Below, piece after piece: positions 48,746 to 60,806 of a stretch of 64,000 nt of DNA (position 1 is its first letter; each line of letters opens with the position of its first letter). A program made the position numbers and the translations under genes. The notes beneath the pieces were generated by a model. It was not told where the DNA came from and did no database searches. It saw nothing but the letters and a program-made list of their open reading frames with translations. The stretch is from Porodaedalea pini (Eukaryota > Basidiomycota > Agaricomycetes > Hymenochaetales > Hymenochaetaceae). Location: positions 248,001 to 312,000 of the forward strand of contig NBAY01000027.1 of the NCBI GenBank assembly GCA_002794775.1, written 5' to 3'.

Positions 48746-49034
48746 GTGAACAATGTAACCAAGACCAAAGCAGCGGAGTCTAGGCTGGAGTACGATGACT
48801 GAAGCCATTAATATTGGACCTGGGACCAACGCCGCCGCCGCTGCTCCGAGCCATACTCCGGAAGTACAGGTACTGCAGTGGCGCCGGCGACTCATACGCG
48901 GAGGCCGCGGGCGTCGGAAGTAACGGACCAAGGCCAGAATCTACGTGTACCGGGGTTCTCGGTATTCTCTTCAGGAGTCTTTGTCCTTGTCTTCATTGTA
49001 TCACTCACTGCGTTTTAGAGGTTGTTAATACAGT

Positions 49035-49078
49035 CCTGTCTAGGTGCGTGCTACATAAGGTACACGTGCCTAGACAGG
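49035..49078. repeat. Inverted repeat, 16-nt arms, 12-nt loop
   Basis: CCTGTCTAGGTGCGTG (49035-49050) pairs with CACGTGCCTAGACAGG (49063-49078) at 14 of 16 positions. It lies on the outer side of the ThrRS fragment; TCTAGAC words recur on the other flank near 51667 and 51773. Confidence 0.5.
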
Positions 49079-49371
49079 AAATTTTTGCTTATCTGGACAG
49101 ATGGTGTCTAGAAGTTAGGAGTCTGACCCGGAAGGGTTAGCACAAGCTGTTTAATTGAGTTAATACATGTATCTGTCTAGATTCAAATAGTATACCTACA
49201 AATTTTTGTATAGACTTATATAGGTGGCCTAAATTACCTGTATATATGTGTGCTAGGATACAGCTTAAACTTTTTGAGATCCGATTTGGGCACAATTTTG
49301 GGGCTATATTAGGAAGTATTACTAATACAACACAGTCTCACTACTAGTGCGCAGAGCTGCAGCCATACTAA

Positions 49372-51250
49372 TGTAAGGCGCAGCAACTGGGATGACGATA
49401 ACCTGGCATGTGAATAACCAGAATGGTCTGCCGACATTGGTGGAAAACAGTCAGACTATATATCACGACGCAAGACGAATCCAAAGCACGTACCACTTCC
49501 CAGCAAAGTGCTCCGTAATAATCGCAATGAAGCACTCCAAGCTCCCGAGGATCGCACGATGAATCATAACAGGACGCAGTTTCTCCACGTTCTCGTTGTC
49601 CTCGGCCGAACGGTACTTGAGGTTGAAGCGTTCGGGAAGCTGGAAGTCGAGTTGAATGGTGGCGCATTGGAAAGGAGCGTTTGAGCGCGTCGCGAATCGT
49701 GACGTCGATCTTGGGACCGTGGAAAGCACCGTCACCCGGGTTGAGCTCCCACTTCCCGGGATATTGCTCGTCGAGGGCCTCGCGCAATTGCTAGGAAAAG
49801 GAACATAGGTGAGAAGGGGGTGGTTGGACATGACTATATGATACACGCACCGCTTCAGCCTTGTCCCATGTCTCGATGGTACCCAAGTAGTTTTCGGGAC
49901 GCGTAGACAGCTCCAGGCTGAAATCAAACCCGAAAAGACCATACGTGTGTTGCATGAAATCGAATAAAGCGTTGATCTCTTGGACGACCTATTTCCAACA
50001 TAACAAACATCTGGTAAAGGTGGTGAAACAGCTTGCGCACCTGAGATTTCGTGTAGAAGACATGCGTATCATCTTGCATAAACCGTCTCACTCTGGTCAA
50101 GCCTGAGAGCACTCTAATCGGCTCGTTCCGATGGACGATTCCAAACTCCGTCATCCTGATCGACAGCTCCTTATAGCTTCGGTCTCGCGAGTCGAAGATA
50201 ATGCAATGGCCGGGACAATTCATGGGGTTAAGCGCCCATTTCTCCTTCTCGACGTCAAGCGAGAACATGTCATCTTTGTAGTCCTGCCAGTGACCAGACT
50301 GTTCCCAGAGCTTCGCATTGTACATATTCGGCGAGATAACCTCTTGGTAGCCACGCTTGTGGTATTCCCCCTAGAAGTCTGTTTATGAGCTGAGAACAAT
50401 AACGGAACGTATGACAGGCGTACCCGCATGTGTTCTACAAGAGTATTGTAAGTTCGCGTGCCGTGAGGAAGCCAAAATGCATTTCCAGGAGCGAGTTCGT
50501 TGAAGAAGTATAATTATTGCTCCTGTGCGAAGTCAGTACTATTTTAACATGCCTCGACAACATACTTACCTTGCCGATCTTTCGGTGATCACGCTTGGCC
50601 GCCTCAGCTAGGAAGAGCTTGTACTCCGAGAGCTGCTTTTTGTCAGGGAACAATATGCCGCACAAGCATTGCAGGGAGTCATTGTTTGCGTCTCCCAGGA
50701 AGAAAGAGGACGAATTCTACACCAAAGCTTAGTTCATGTCCTGACTGAAACAAGTTCTACGCACCTTGGTGAGCATGAAGGCCTTAATCCTTCCAGTATG
50801 TGGAATATGAGGACCAACGCACAAGTCTATCACTGGACCGCATCGATAAACCGTCATCGACGTACCATCAGGGACTTTCGTCTCTATGAAGTATTTCTTG
50901 TATTTATTATACTGTCCAGAGATCGAGTCAGGAGCAGAACGGCTGGAAAGAACCGATAGAAGCGCACCTCAAACATGTCCAGCAGCTTCTCCTTCGAGAC
51001 CACCAGCCGTTCAAATTTCTGACATCCTTCATGATGCTCTCCACCAACTTCTCCAAAATGCGGTGCTAAGTGATAACGACCGGCCTGCTGAATAGATGTG
51101 TGAGCATCTGACTAACTGGCTTGGGTGAGCTACAAACCTTTCCATGTTAGCCATCTCGTAGAAGAAGCCGTCATCCATCGCAGGTCCCATTCAGAGGTGA
51201 CACCCGTAATGCCACTCGGCGGCTACTGAGGACATGGCGCTGAATTGGCT
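49372..51250 (-). pseudogene. Threonyl-tRNA synthetase pseudogene, truncated at both ends
   Basis: On the minus strand it keeps the ThrRS order: [99 protein letters not shown] (class II motif 2); [40 protein letters not shown]. It ends at [10 protein letters not shown], before the anticodon-binding domain. Introns are retained, so it is a DNA copy. Disablements: TGA for Cys at 51193-51191; TAA after GAGCAA at 50516-50514; a one-base insertion near 49670 after LKRSF; Trp apparently lost to TGA across the last splice; disordered DNA before EWHYGCHL. The N-terminal TGS region is missing. A working ThrRS, essential for translation, must lie elsewhere in the genome. Confidence 0.85.
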
Positions 51251-51251
51251 A

Positions 51252-51563
51252 GCAATCACTTGCACACCAGTGTGCCATGAACTTGAGGACAGCGCGCTGA
51301 CCATAGGGATGGGTGGAGACTACACATTGTGTGTGTTTTCTGCAGCGGTGATGACACGTGCAGCAAAGACGGTCCTCTCCCATGTCTTGCTGGGTACCAT
51401 CGGGTCTGTGCTTCCAGACGTATGACTCAATGTGCTTGTCACAGTTCTTTGTGCTGATATGGCACTGTGCAGCCAGCAGCGGTGGTGTTGAGTCTTTCTG
51501 CGTGCCACTTTTGACTGAGGAACGACAAGTGATGTAGTGGTGTGAGTCAAGGTGAAGCGCGTC
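51252..51563 (-). other. Open Cys/His-rich frame next to the ThrRS remnant
   Basis: On the minus strand, 104 codons are open from 51563 to a TAG at 51251-51249, without an ATG. The frame has clustered Cys and His (CHISTKNCDKH, then LCCTCHHRCRKHTQC), like a metal-binding module. It is not part of ThrRS. It could be a leftover exon of another gene or chance; I do not recognise it. Confidence 0.25.
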
Positions 51564-53880
51564 TTAGCTGCGCGTCACGTCTTGCCCATGGCCAATCTAC
51601 ACGAAGGTAAATTCCACACTAGTCTACCCCATTTACATCAAATTCTATCTACACCGGCTTATGTCACCTATACAAATCTAGACGATATGACTACCTTGCC
51701 TATACAGGACATGTAAGCTACACAAAATCGTAAGGCAGCTACACACAACTAAACAGATAATTTGGCTAGCTCATCTAGACAAAATAAATTATATTTGTTT
51801 AACTAAGCTATTCAAACCTAAGCACATTTTTTTTGCTATTCTGTACCACTTCTTTGTGTACATTTGAATAGTTTGTTTAATACCACCCACACCAGGGTGT
51901 ATTAACACCCTCTGAAACGCAGTGACTGAGTTTTGAAGGAGAACACAGTACGTGTCCCGTCCATTATCACAGACGACGGCAAACAATCTACACAATATTT
52001 ATATTAATGCAATAGTTTACACAATCACGATTTATGGACACCGGCTATTTCTGGTCCCCAAAGTTAGAGTGCTAGTTCTTTACGGCAGGCTTAAGCTTGA
52101 TGATGATAAAAAGCACCAGTGTGCATCTGCGCAATTATCTCTGGTGATCAGGGACCCGGGCTAGCGAGCGCAACGTTGATCCCCCGCCGCAATTTACATA
52201 GCTACTAATACTTAGCACATACCATACGGAGTCTCCGAAATCCGAAATTTTTGCTCCGACTCCGAGCCGTCAGCTCAATTCATTTTAATCCTGCGATCAC
52301 GATCACGATCACTCTTCTCTTTCCTTTCCTTACATTAATATTGACACTGCATATTAATATTGTTTGGCAGGGCCATCGGAAGCACTAGTGACAAAATCGA
52401 GCGCACCCGGCCATCCCGCCTTTCTGCTGTAACCTTTCGTGTTGTTCGTGATATGGGTGTGTACGGTAATGCTTACGTTTGGAAAAACTCGGACAAGCAA
52501 ACAAACAAAATTGGCCTAACAAAGACTTGAATAGAAACCTCCGAGTACTAGTACTAGTCCCGAGACCGAGTACTGGTACGGACGCCCCGCGCCCGCTCCA
52601 CCGCGCGACCGATATAATATTAAATACGGTAATGGAACATTGAACAGCATTAATATTAATATTAGCACTTTTGCGTCCCCGAGCTCTCCGAGTACTAGTG
52701 CCAGCAGCGCACGGAACCGAGAAGTAATACAACGCCGGCCCCCCCAAACGCTATATCTATTCTCTTCATCTAAATGGACTCGAGTGTCGTATTAATATTA
52801 GCAGTGACGGGGCCGTCGGCGCGGCGCGCCGGCATCGGGTCGGGCTGTTGCCAGTCACGGATACGGAGAGGAACCGGGCCGGGCCCGGGCCCGCGCTCAC
52901 GGCGGGATCTGCATCATCCAAGAAAATCGGCTCTCGTTCCTCGAAGGCTCGAACTCATCCTCGAAATACACGAAACTCTCCGGTCTTCCTCTAATCACGA
53001 TCATCAAACAACGTCACTCCCTTCTACCCATTAATATTCCCACACAACCACGAACGGACCTTTGCGAGTGCGTCCCATCACATCAAGGATCAAGGATCAA
53101 GAATCAAGAATCAAAAACTCCTCCATCAACGTCGAGCTGTCACCGGCAGAACCTTCCAAACGCCGCGCTAGTACTGCCTTTGTTCCGGAACGACGACCCA
53201 TAAACACGAGAGAGAGAGAGAGAGAGCGTGCGTGTATGCAATTGCAGTTCGTTGATTTAGCAGAAAGACTAGAGCAAGTGATACGAGGGTACACTGGCAG
53301 ATACACTACTTGGTCGAGATACGTCGCGCTTGAAAAAAGTAGAGAGAAAAAGAGGGAAGATAAGACCATTCAAATATAGAAGAGGGGGAGGGACAAGGTG
53401 GGAGGAAATAAGGGACCCTTAATGTACACCGTAAGGAAAAGGACAAGGATTTTGTTCATTTAGTTGGTCGATTGCCAGAAAAATGAGAAAGGGTAACAAA
53501 CGGCGTACTAAAAAGAGACAAGGAGGGGGGGATTAGCGTGTGGGTAATATCATGTATGAGGATGGAAGCGAAGAAAGCACTTGTGCGAGCGAATAGAAAT
53601 AACACAGAAGAACAAGGGAGAAATAAAAAGGAAATACAAAGGAAAGCACGGATTTGTGGTGGGGCGCGCAAGAACGGGGTGCTTGCATATATAACGTAGC
53701 CAACAAAGGGGGTGATATATACGAGCCGAAGCCGAAGCCGAAGATGATAATGAGAGGTGAAAAGCAACACCTAGTCCCGGAGAAGGCGAAAAACGAGAAA
53801 GAGAGGGAAAAAAAAGAGAGAGAGATGAGAGAACAATTGGCACGACGGCGGGGGTCTAGTGCTACCCGCTCGCGCGCCGC
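51564..53880. other. Intergenic, AT-rich, palindrome words, no gene
   Basis: 51590-51850 is AT-rich with repeated CTACAC and TCTAGAC words. From 52320 on, ATTAATATT and AGTACTAGT palindromes recur. A (GA)n run lies at 53208-53226. Purine-rich DNA at 53200-53860 is probably 3' untranslated sequence of the C2H2 gene or beyond. Confidence 0.45.
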
Positions 53881-56285
53881 TCAGACCCTCACTCCGGTAG
53901 GAGTTGTAGCGCTCCCGCGTGGTGAGACGGAGACTCGTACTTGATCATGGCGGGCGGGCTGTTGTACGCCGTCGCCGGTGTGAGCGCCGACGTGGGCGTA
54001 GGAGGGTGATGCGCCGCCGGACCCGGGGCTTCCGCGTCCGTACGAAAGCGCACTTGGTGAGCGTGGGGATGCGGAAGCACGCTGGCCGGCGCGGACAGGT
54101 AGTACGCCTGCTGCGCCGCCTGCGCCATGGCGACGTACTGCTGTATGTAGTCCTCCTCCAGGTCCATCGAGTCCAAATGCAAAGGGACTCCCGCCGGGAG
54201 ATCCACCTGGCGAGCCTCCTGCTGCTGCTGGTGCTGCTGTTGGAGGTACGGCTGCTGCTGCTGCCGACTCTGCAAGTGCGGCTGCGGCCCCTGCGGATGC
54301 GAACTCGAACCGGCCAGATGCGGTGGCGGGTCGTGAGCCGCCGGATAGTGGTAGAAAAGCGGACCCTGCAGCGTCGGCGTCATTGCAGAGCTCCATGACG
54401 GAGAGCCGTCGAGACTGAGGCCGGCTTCCGGCCCCGCTGTAGTCGAGCTCGCCGCGCTCGCCGGCGGCGGTGGAGGGCGTGGGTGGCGGCCGGTTCGCCC
54501 CTCCGCCTGCAGGCCCATCATCCCCCGCGTCACTGCCGTCGACATCGTCGGACTCTGACCCGTCGCCGTATGGCCGCTTGCGTATGCGAGATGCTGTTGC
54601 TGCTGCTGCTGCTGCTGCTGTTGCGCCTGCACCTGACCCGGCGTCGGCGAGCGAGGGAGGGTGGAAGGAAAAGGGACTGTCGTTTGCGCCCGAGTTATAC
54701 CCGTCGGGCGGGCTCGGTGGGTACCCGTATGTTGCTGCGTGAGCATACTCTCGCTGCCCGCGGGTGAGCTCGTGCGTTGGTGTTGCTGTTGCTGCGGGTC
54801 CTCCCAGCTCTGCTCCGTATACGGAAAATTCTGGGACAGCGCCCAGCCCTCCACCTGCAGCGCCTCCAGCTGCAGGTCGTCCGCTGAGAGAAGACCGGTG
54901 GGGGAGATATGCGTAGGTTGCCGGTGCTGTTCCCGGTCTGCGTGCGCCGCCTGCTGAGGTGGGGGGTAGTTGAAGTACGGAAGACTGCCGGCCGGGTGGG
55001 GCGAGGGATTGGGGGACAACGGAAGACAGGGGCGGGAGGGTGGTGCGAAGAGCGGATGCTGCTGCGCCTGTTGTTGCTGATGCGGATGCTGAAGGTGCTG
55101 CGGCTGCGTCGGGTCCGCCTGCAGTGGGTGGCCGACTGCGAGAGGATGACGGGCGCCCGGATGCGAGCTCTGCGGGGGAGGGGAGAAAGGACTGGGGGGC
55201 AAGAAAGGACTGGCCGGGGGCTGCGGCGGCAGGCTGCTGTTGTTGTTGCTGGTGGTGTTGTTGGTATTGTTGGTGGTGCGCGCCGGATTGTGAGTTGCGA
55301 AAGGACTGGTGGGAGTCACGAAAGGAATGGCCGTCGGCGGGGTGATGGGCGGCGTAGGCGGAAGCTGGTATGCGCTGCTGCTGCTGCATGTGCTGTCCGG
55401 GCTGTAGCTGTAGCTGCTCCTGTTGATGGTAGGGTCGAGATCCAGCGTGAGCCGACGGTGTGTTTGCATTTGCATTTGCATTATCGAGCTGCCAAGCCCT
55501 GTGACCGAAAGACGGCGCAGGGCCGTTTGAGTCAGGACCGACGTCGTAACCGACAGAAGTGCCAGGGCGCTGCTGACCGTAGTTAGCGGACGAGAGACTG
55601 CGGTGCATCTGCATCTCCTCCACCTTGACTCCATTGTTCATGCTGCTCCCGACTCCGGCTCCCATTCCGAGAGACGAGGCCTGCGCGGCAGCGGATGTGG
55701 TTGCGTGCTGCTGGGAGCGCTTGCCGCGGGCACCGGTAGCCTTGTGTGCAGCGGCCATCGACGTGTGAAGGGCGGTGAGCTCGCGCATCATGCGCTCGTT
55801 CTCGTCCTGCTTATCGGAGTGGACCGTCTGGGCATGTTGTCGGAGGTTGTCGAGGCGCGAGAACTGCTTCCCGCAATGGCACGTGAATGGGCGTTCGCCA
55901 GTATGTTTCCTACAAGGCGTTGTTGGGACGATGATCAGTCATTATCCGGTGAGACAATTGGCGACCAATCTTTTTTCTTTTCTTTTCTTTTTCTCTCGTC
56001 GTCGTCTACTAGTAAAAAAACGTACCTGACGTGTCTTGCGAGATGCTCGCTCCTGCTGAACACCATGTGGCAGTCACCATAGCCCCTGCATTGGAAGGTT
56101 TTCGCGGGTGCGGCACGGTAGCGCTTTGCGACGTTGGCGTCCCTGGATGTAGGGTTGGATGGCGGAAGCTGGGGCGGACTGGGTGCGGCGACCATGTCGT
56201 CCTGCTGGGGCTGGGTGAGGTCGTGCGGGATGCTCTGGGCGTCGTCGTTGAGGTCGCGAGGGATGTGCGGGCGGTGGGGGTCCAT
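53881..56285 (-). CDS. C2H2 zinc-finger transcription factor with long Gln/Ala/Gly/Ser-rich tail
   Basis: Two exons, 56285-56026 and 55909-53881, are separated by a 116-nt intron (GTACGT..TAG). They give 2289 nt and 762 residues in phase. The intron splits a pair of fingers. Finger 1 is [22 protein letters not shown] and finger 2, after the linker KHTGERPF, is [17 protein letters not shown]. The arrangement (SRSEHLARH, then SRLDNLRQH) is that of Msn2/4-like factors that bind CCCCT-type stress elements, so similar binding is possible. After the fingers, [18 protein letters not shown] is helical. The remaining 600 residues are low complexity: Gln/His tracts, a poly-Ala run near a basic [15 protein letters not shown] patch, and Gly/Ser/Pro. 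Start taken at MDPHRP (56285); another frame upstream is less likely. Confidence 0.9.
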
Positions 56286-58386
56286 GAGCAGTTGGCGATT
56301 GACGAGGAACGGCGTTGGGCTCTTTGAACGAAACGGATTTCGCCTTCTTATCAGGCACCAAATTAAGGTACGCCCAGAGAGCCGTGAGAATCGACTGCCG
56401 CTGGACCGAGTATTCGGCTACGCGCCTCCTCGTTTGGGACGATTACGCTAAAATCTTGATCCCAGGAACGAAGTCTTGCCCGTTTCGGATCTGATTTTCT
56501 CGCCTGTGTTTACGACATCACTCCTGTTTCGGTCGATGCCTATGTTTTATGTTTTCGTTTATTTGTTTCCCTTTCTCAGGCGGGGTGTCGGACGTGTAGA
56601 GGTGCCCGTGCCAGCACAGCAGGAAAAAGGACAGATCAGCAGAGGCCCAGACTGGGCCACGTGGGAGCTAGAGCGCAGTCTTTCGAGTTGACGCGCACTC
56701 CCCGCTCTTGTTTTCTGCCCGTCTGCTCCCGCCCGAAGCAACTGAATCTTGCCTCTATCTCGTATCTCGCCCTGACAATGACAAGCACCGCCTCTCTTCC
56801 TCACTCAATTTCATCCCATCCAGATCGAGAACGACTCGGACTCCAGCTCCCGAGAGCGTCCGCACGCGAGCCGCACGCTCCCTTTGCATCAACCATACAT
56901 CCATCCTCCGGTGCAGTGCTCTGCCCGTCCCCCCGTCCTCTTCGCATCGCGTCCCACGCTCGCACGCTGTGACGTTCGCAAGCTATCCATCTGCCCGTTC
57001 GAGGCCTTCGTCGAACTCTGGATGCTCGATCGATCGAAACCTTGTCTTCGTCTCTTCATCTTCATTCATCAAAAACGTTAATATCAATTGCACGTCGAAA
57101 TCCACATTTTTTGATCTGCATTCGGAAGCTCGAATGATCCTGGCTCCCGATGCCTGATTCCCTGATCGCTCCCCCCACAAAGCTCATACGTCCCGAGCCC
57201 GTGTATCTGCCCTGCCCTCTTCGGCTTTTCTGCCGTAATCGCTGACAAAAACATATAAAAGAAAGATGCCACATGACCCCATTGATATTGATTACGACAA
57301 GAGAAGCACTCTTCTTTTCTTATTCAATGGCGAAACTTGAGGCTTGCGTTCAGCAAGGCATGCATCTGCACGTCGGAATCACATCGAAACCACACGTACT
57401 GCGAAAACCGAAGCGCGCAGAAACACAGAGCATATGCATCCCTTCCGTCCTTCCTCCCCCTCGATGCCCCGCGTCCCGCATCCCGGACTATGTGCTCCGA
57501 GTCCACTCCACAGCCCAACTTAGACAGAGGTGCTAATGGAACCCCGCGTCGGGGTTCCCCAAGTCCCTACCCGGATCCGACTACCCGCACGAGTTCAATC
57601 ACACTGTTTTTCCGCCAGACTCCCCGAGGCAGCTCATGATCAAACTTACCTGCTATGTCATAAGGGAGAGCGGAGAGACTCTCGAGAGTTTTATATCGCC
57701 GGACATGCGTGACGCTTTCGATAGATACCGTATGTACTTCTATTCTCTCTATTTCACTTTGATCTTCTTTCTCGCAGCCTCTTCTGTTTCTGTTTCTGTT
57801 TCACTTATGTTTCTGTTTCATCCCCTGCTTCTGTTTTCTGTTCTGTTCTGTGCAGCCCCCTTCGTTTCTTCCGAGTCTCGACTTTTAAAAAAAAAAACTT
57901 TCTTGGATTTGTTTTTTTGTTCTGTTAACTTGCGACTGACCTGATCACGACTCTTTCTTTCTACACAAGGGGGTCACTCGGTCGAGAGACCGAAGCGGGG
58001 GGAGACGCACTAGCGTCGCGTCGCGTCGCATCTCGAGCTCAACTCGCTTCAGAATAAACCCGCTCCCTGCCGAAACATATGTGCAAGCACAAGACACGGA
58101 AGAAGCTCCAACCCCGGGCCCGACGCCGCTGATGCAGCACCAACAGCAGCAGCAGCCCGCATGCTTCCCTACTCCCGACTACCCGACTCCCGGTGGTCAA
58201 TGCTCTCGGTCAGCACGTGGCGGCGTCGCGTCGCCTCTACTGCAGTGTGGTGGCGCCACATTACGGTAGTATATGTGTGAGATGTGGTATGTGGTATGTG
58301 TTGTGTGTTGTGTGGCATCCGACTCTCGTTTCGGTCGCCACATTAGGTCTCGGACCGGGGGAGACGGAAGGAAGGGCGCGACGAAT

Positions 58387-58437
58387 ATCAATATTAATGC
58401 TACATTAATATTAATGCTACATTAATATTAATGCTAT
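58387..58437. repeat. Three 17-bp tandem units (ATTAATATTAATGCTAC)
   Basis: The units lie at 58387-58403 (imperfect), 58404-58420 and 58421-58437 (last base T). Each contains the palindrome ATTAATATTAAT. Confidence 0.85.
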
Positions 58438-60779
58438 ATGCAGGGACTTTTCGAATCGCTGCGCGTGCACCCGCCGCAGCCGGCCCGAACATCGCGCGCT
58501 CCCCCGTTCCCTTTTCTTCTCTATTCCTTTTCATTGCCCCCGACACACACCCGCCCACTATGCGATTTTGCCTCCGAGCTTCGAGTCCGGAGGGAGGACC
58601 TCCGAACAGCAATATTAATCCTTCTACACGGTGAAACATACATACATATGGAGTCTTATCCCCGTCAACCATTTTCCCAGCCCTCATACATGTATCAGCA
58701 AGAATGGATGAATCGTACGTGTTAATATTTACTGACTTCCCGCAGGAAATCTGGAGAATATCAGTACTACTACTAGTGCGTTCTGTTCTGAACTCTATAT
58801 GTTTTTTTTTTGTGGTGCCTGATGACAAAAAAAAACATACGGGCTTCAAAGTTCAAAGGTTCAAAAAGTTGTTTCTATGTCGTTGTTGTTGTTGTTTATT
58901 TTTGCATGCTAGAAAAAAAAAATCTTGCTGATTCCGATCCCTACGGGAATTTGTCCAGTGTCGCTCGCTTCCGCCGCCGGCGGGCAGCGCCTTGATGTTT
59001 TAGTTCTTTCTTTTCATTACGAACGAACCCATCCATCCCTTTAACCTTTTTTCGAAGGATGTCTGGTCCTCTCTGGGCTCCTGGTCCGAGTCTATACTTG
59101 CTTCATTACGCCAAAAATAACAGAAGAAACACATTAATATTAATATTCTCGTTGCATAGACAGTCCCGAGAGCCCGACGCCCGACTCCCGACTCCCGACT
59201 CCCGACTTCATACGGCCCCCCCAAAAAAATCAGGCCGCACGTCCGAGTCCTCCGATCACGTACGCCGAGAGCGCCATCGTCAACACCACAATCATCATCA
59301 CCCATCGAGGCGGCGCTTTCACCCGCCGGCCATCTCTGAACGCCGGGGCGCTCATACGCTCCTCGACCCGCGACCCGCGACTCTAGGACTGAACTCTTTG
59401 TTTTTTTTTTTTTCAAAATCAATTAATCAGACAAGGCGTCTGACAGGCCTAGGGTGGGGTTTGACACTGACAGGCCTAGGGTCCGGGAGAAGGGAGGGGT
59501 GAGAGGAAGGAGAGGAGAGGAGAGGGGCGAATTGCTATTAGCCTTCATTCTAGGTTTTGTGCTTTCTTTTGTTTCCAGCGTTCCTGCTGTGCACTGGCAG
59601 CTCCAACTCGCAGTACTACTATTAGTACTAGTGCTTCTTCTTCGCCTTGTCTTCCATCGGCCTTCCAAACTGTCAATTCCGTTTTTGTTTTGTTTTCTAC
59701 AAGCAGGCCTGGGGAGTCTAGATCTGTTTCTCGTGCGTGCTCTGCTCCGCTCTGCCTGTTTTCTCAGTTTGGGACGCTCTCGAGCTTTTTGATTTTCCCC
59801 GGAGCGCCGGTGACAGTAGAAATACACAGATTGGCACTTGCAAGGTAGAACTGTTAAAAATAATACCGGTGAACAAGAAGCTGTCGATTTCAAATTCACA
59901 AGCCCTCAGGTCCAGATTGCGTGTCCAACTGAACGTCCGCCCGTCATCAATATTAACATTAATATTGTGTTTTGAATTTCTCGGGACCTGAATTTCAGAT
60001 GCGAAGTACTAGTACTAGTGTAAGTATTAATGACAGGCTTGGAGGCTCTCCGGCGTCTAGATCTGTTCCAGGAAGTCGCGGGGGGTTCTCGTGATGTCTG
60101 GACTCTGAACATTCGTGTGCGAAACGGATCGTTTGCTGGCAGCTGTCGCCTGTTTTCAATGCCACGATCGCAAACGTGTGTTATGTTCTATCAATAGTCC
60201 TGGTCAATCGGTGCGGGCGTCTAGATCCCAGCGGGAAACGTGCACTAGTACTCGAAATCGAAATCGAGCATTAATATTGGCCAACTCTATCAAGAAACGT
60301 CCCGGTGCTAGGTACAGTACTAGTACTAGTGTCTGTAAGGACGGGAGCTCGGAGTCGTGGCGGTTGCACTTTTGATCTCTATTTTCGAGGCGTTCGACGA
60401 AACGTCAACGCTGGTCGGTACCCGGGTTTGATGGAAAAGGAACCCAGACGATCAGGGCGAGGAGCTCGAGGATACACTGGTACTGGTACTGGCAGACGAA
60501 AGGCAGTACTAGTGAGTTGATTCGGATACAGTGAACGCTGCTTACTAAGCGTCCGCGTCGTACGTGATGGGATAAGGCTGGCAGACGGGAAACAAAATCT
60601 GGGTTTACGAAGCTTTGAGCCTGGGCCCTGCCAGTGGGACCCTAGGCCTCCAGTAGAGTCTGGGGCTGATTCATGAACTCGAACCCGCCGTGAGCTCGTC
60701 TACTGGATTCGAATCAAATCTAACACTAGCGAGAAACGCGCACCGTCGATTCATAGCCGTGGCCAGGAGAAAGACATCT

Positions 60780-60806
60780 AGAGAGAGAGACACACACACA
60801 CATACA
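60780..60806. repeat. Compound GA/CA microsatellite
   Basis: A GAGAGAGAGA run passes directly into ACACACACACA, then CATACACAG. Simple-sequence DNA in a gene-free stretch. Confidence 0.85.

Noticed and set aside
53889..55634. 581-codon second minus-strand frame (Gln/His/Pro-rich) inside the C2H2 gene
   Set aside because: CAG/GCA-type repeats keep more than one frame open. Only the other frame continues from the zinc fingers in phase after splicing, so I see no reason to call an overlapping gene.
58387..58437. TAATATTA words resembling a geminivirus replication nonanucleotide
   Set aside because: The ninth base and the hairpin context are missing, and the same palindrome is scattered over 9 kb; it is a local repeat, not a viral origin.
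60690..60740. GATTCGAATC resembling a tRNA T-arm
   Set aside because: No A-box or acceptor stem lies at tRNA distance, so it is not a tRNA gene.
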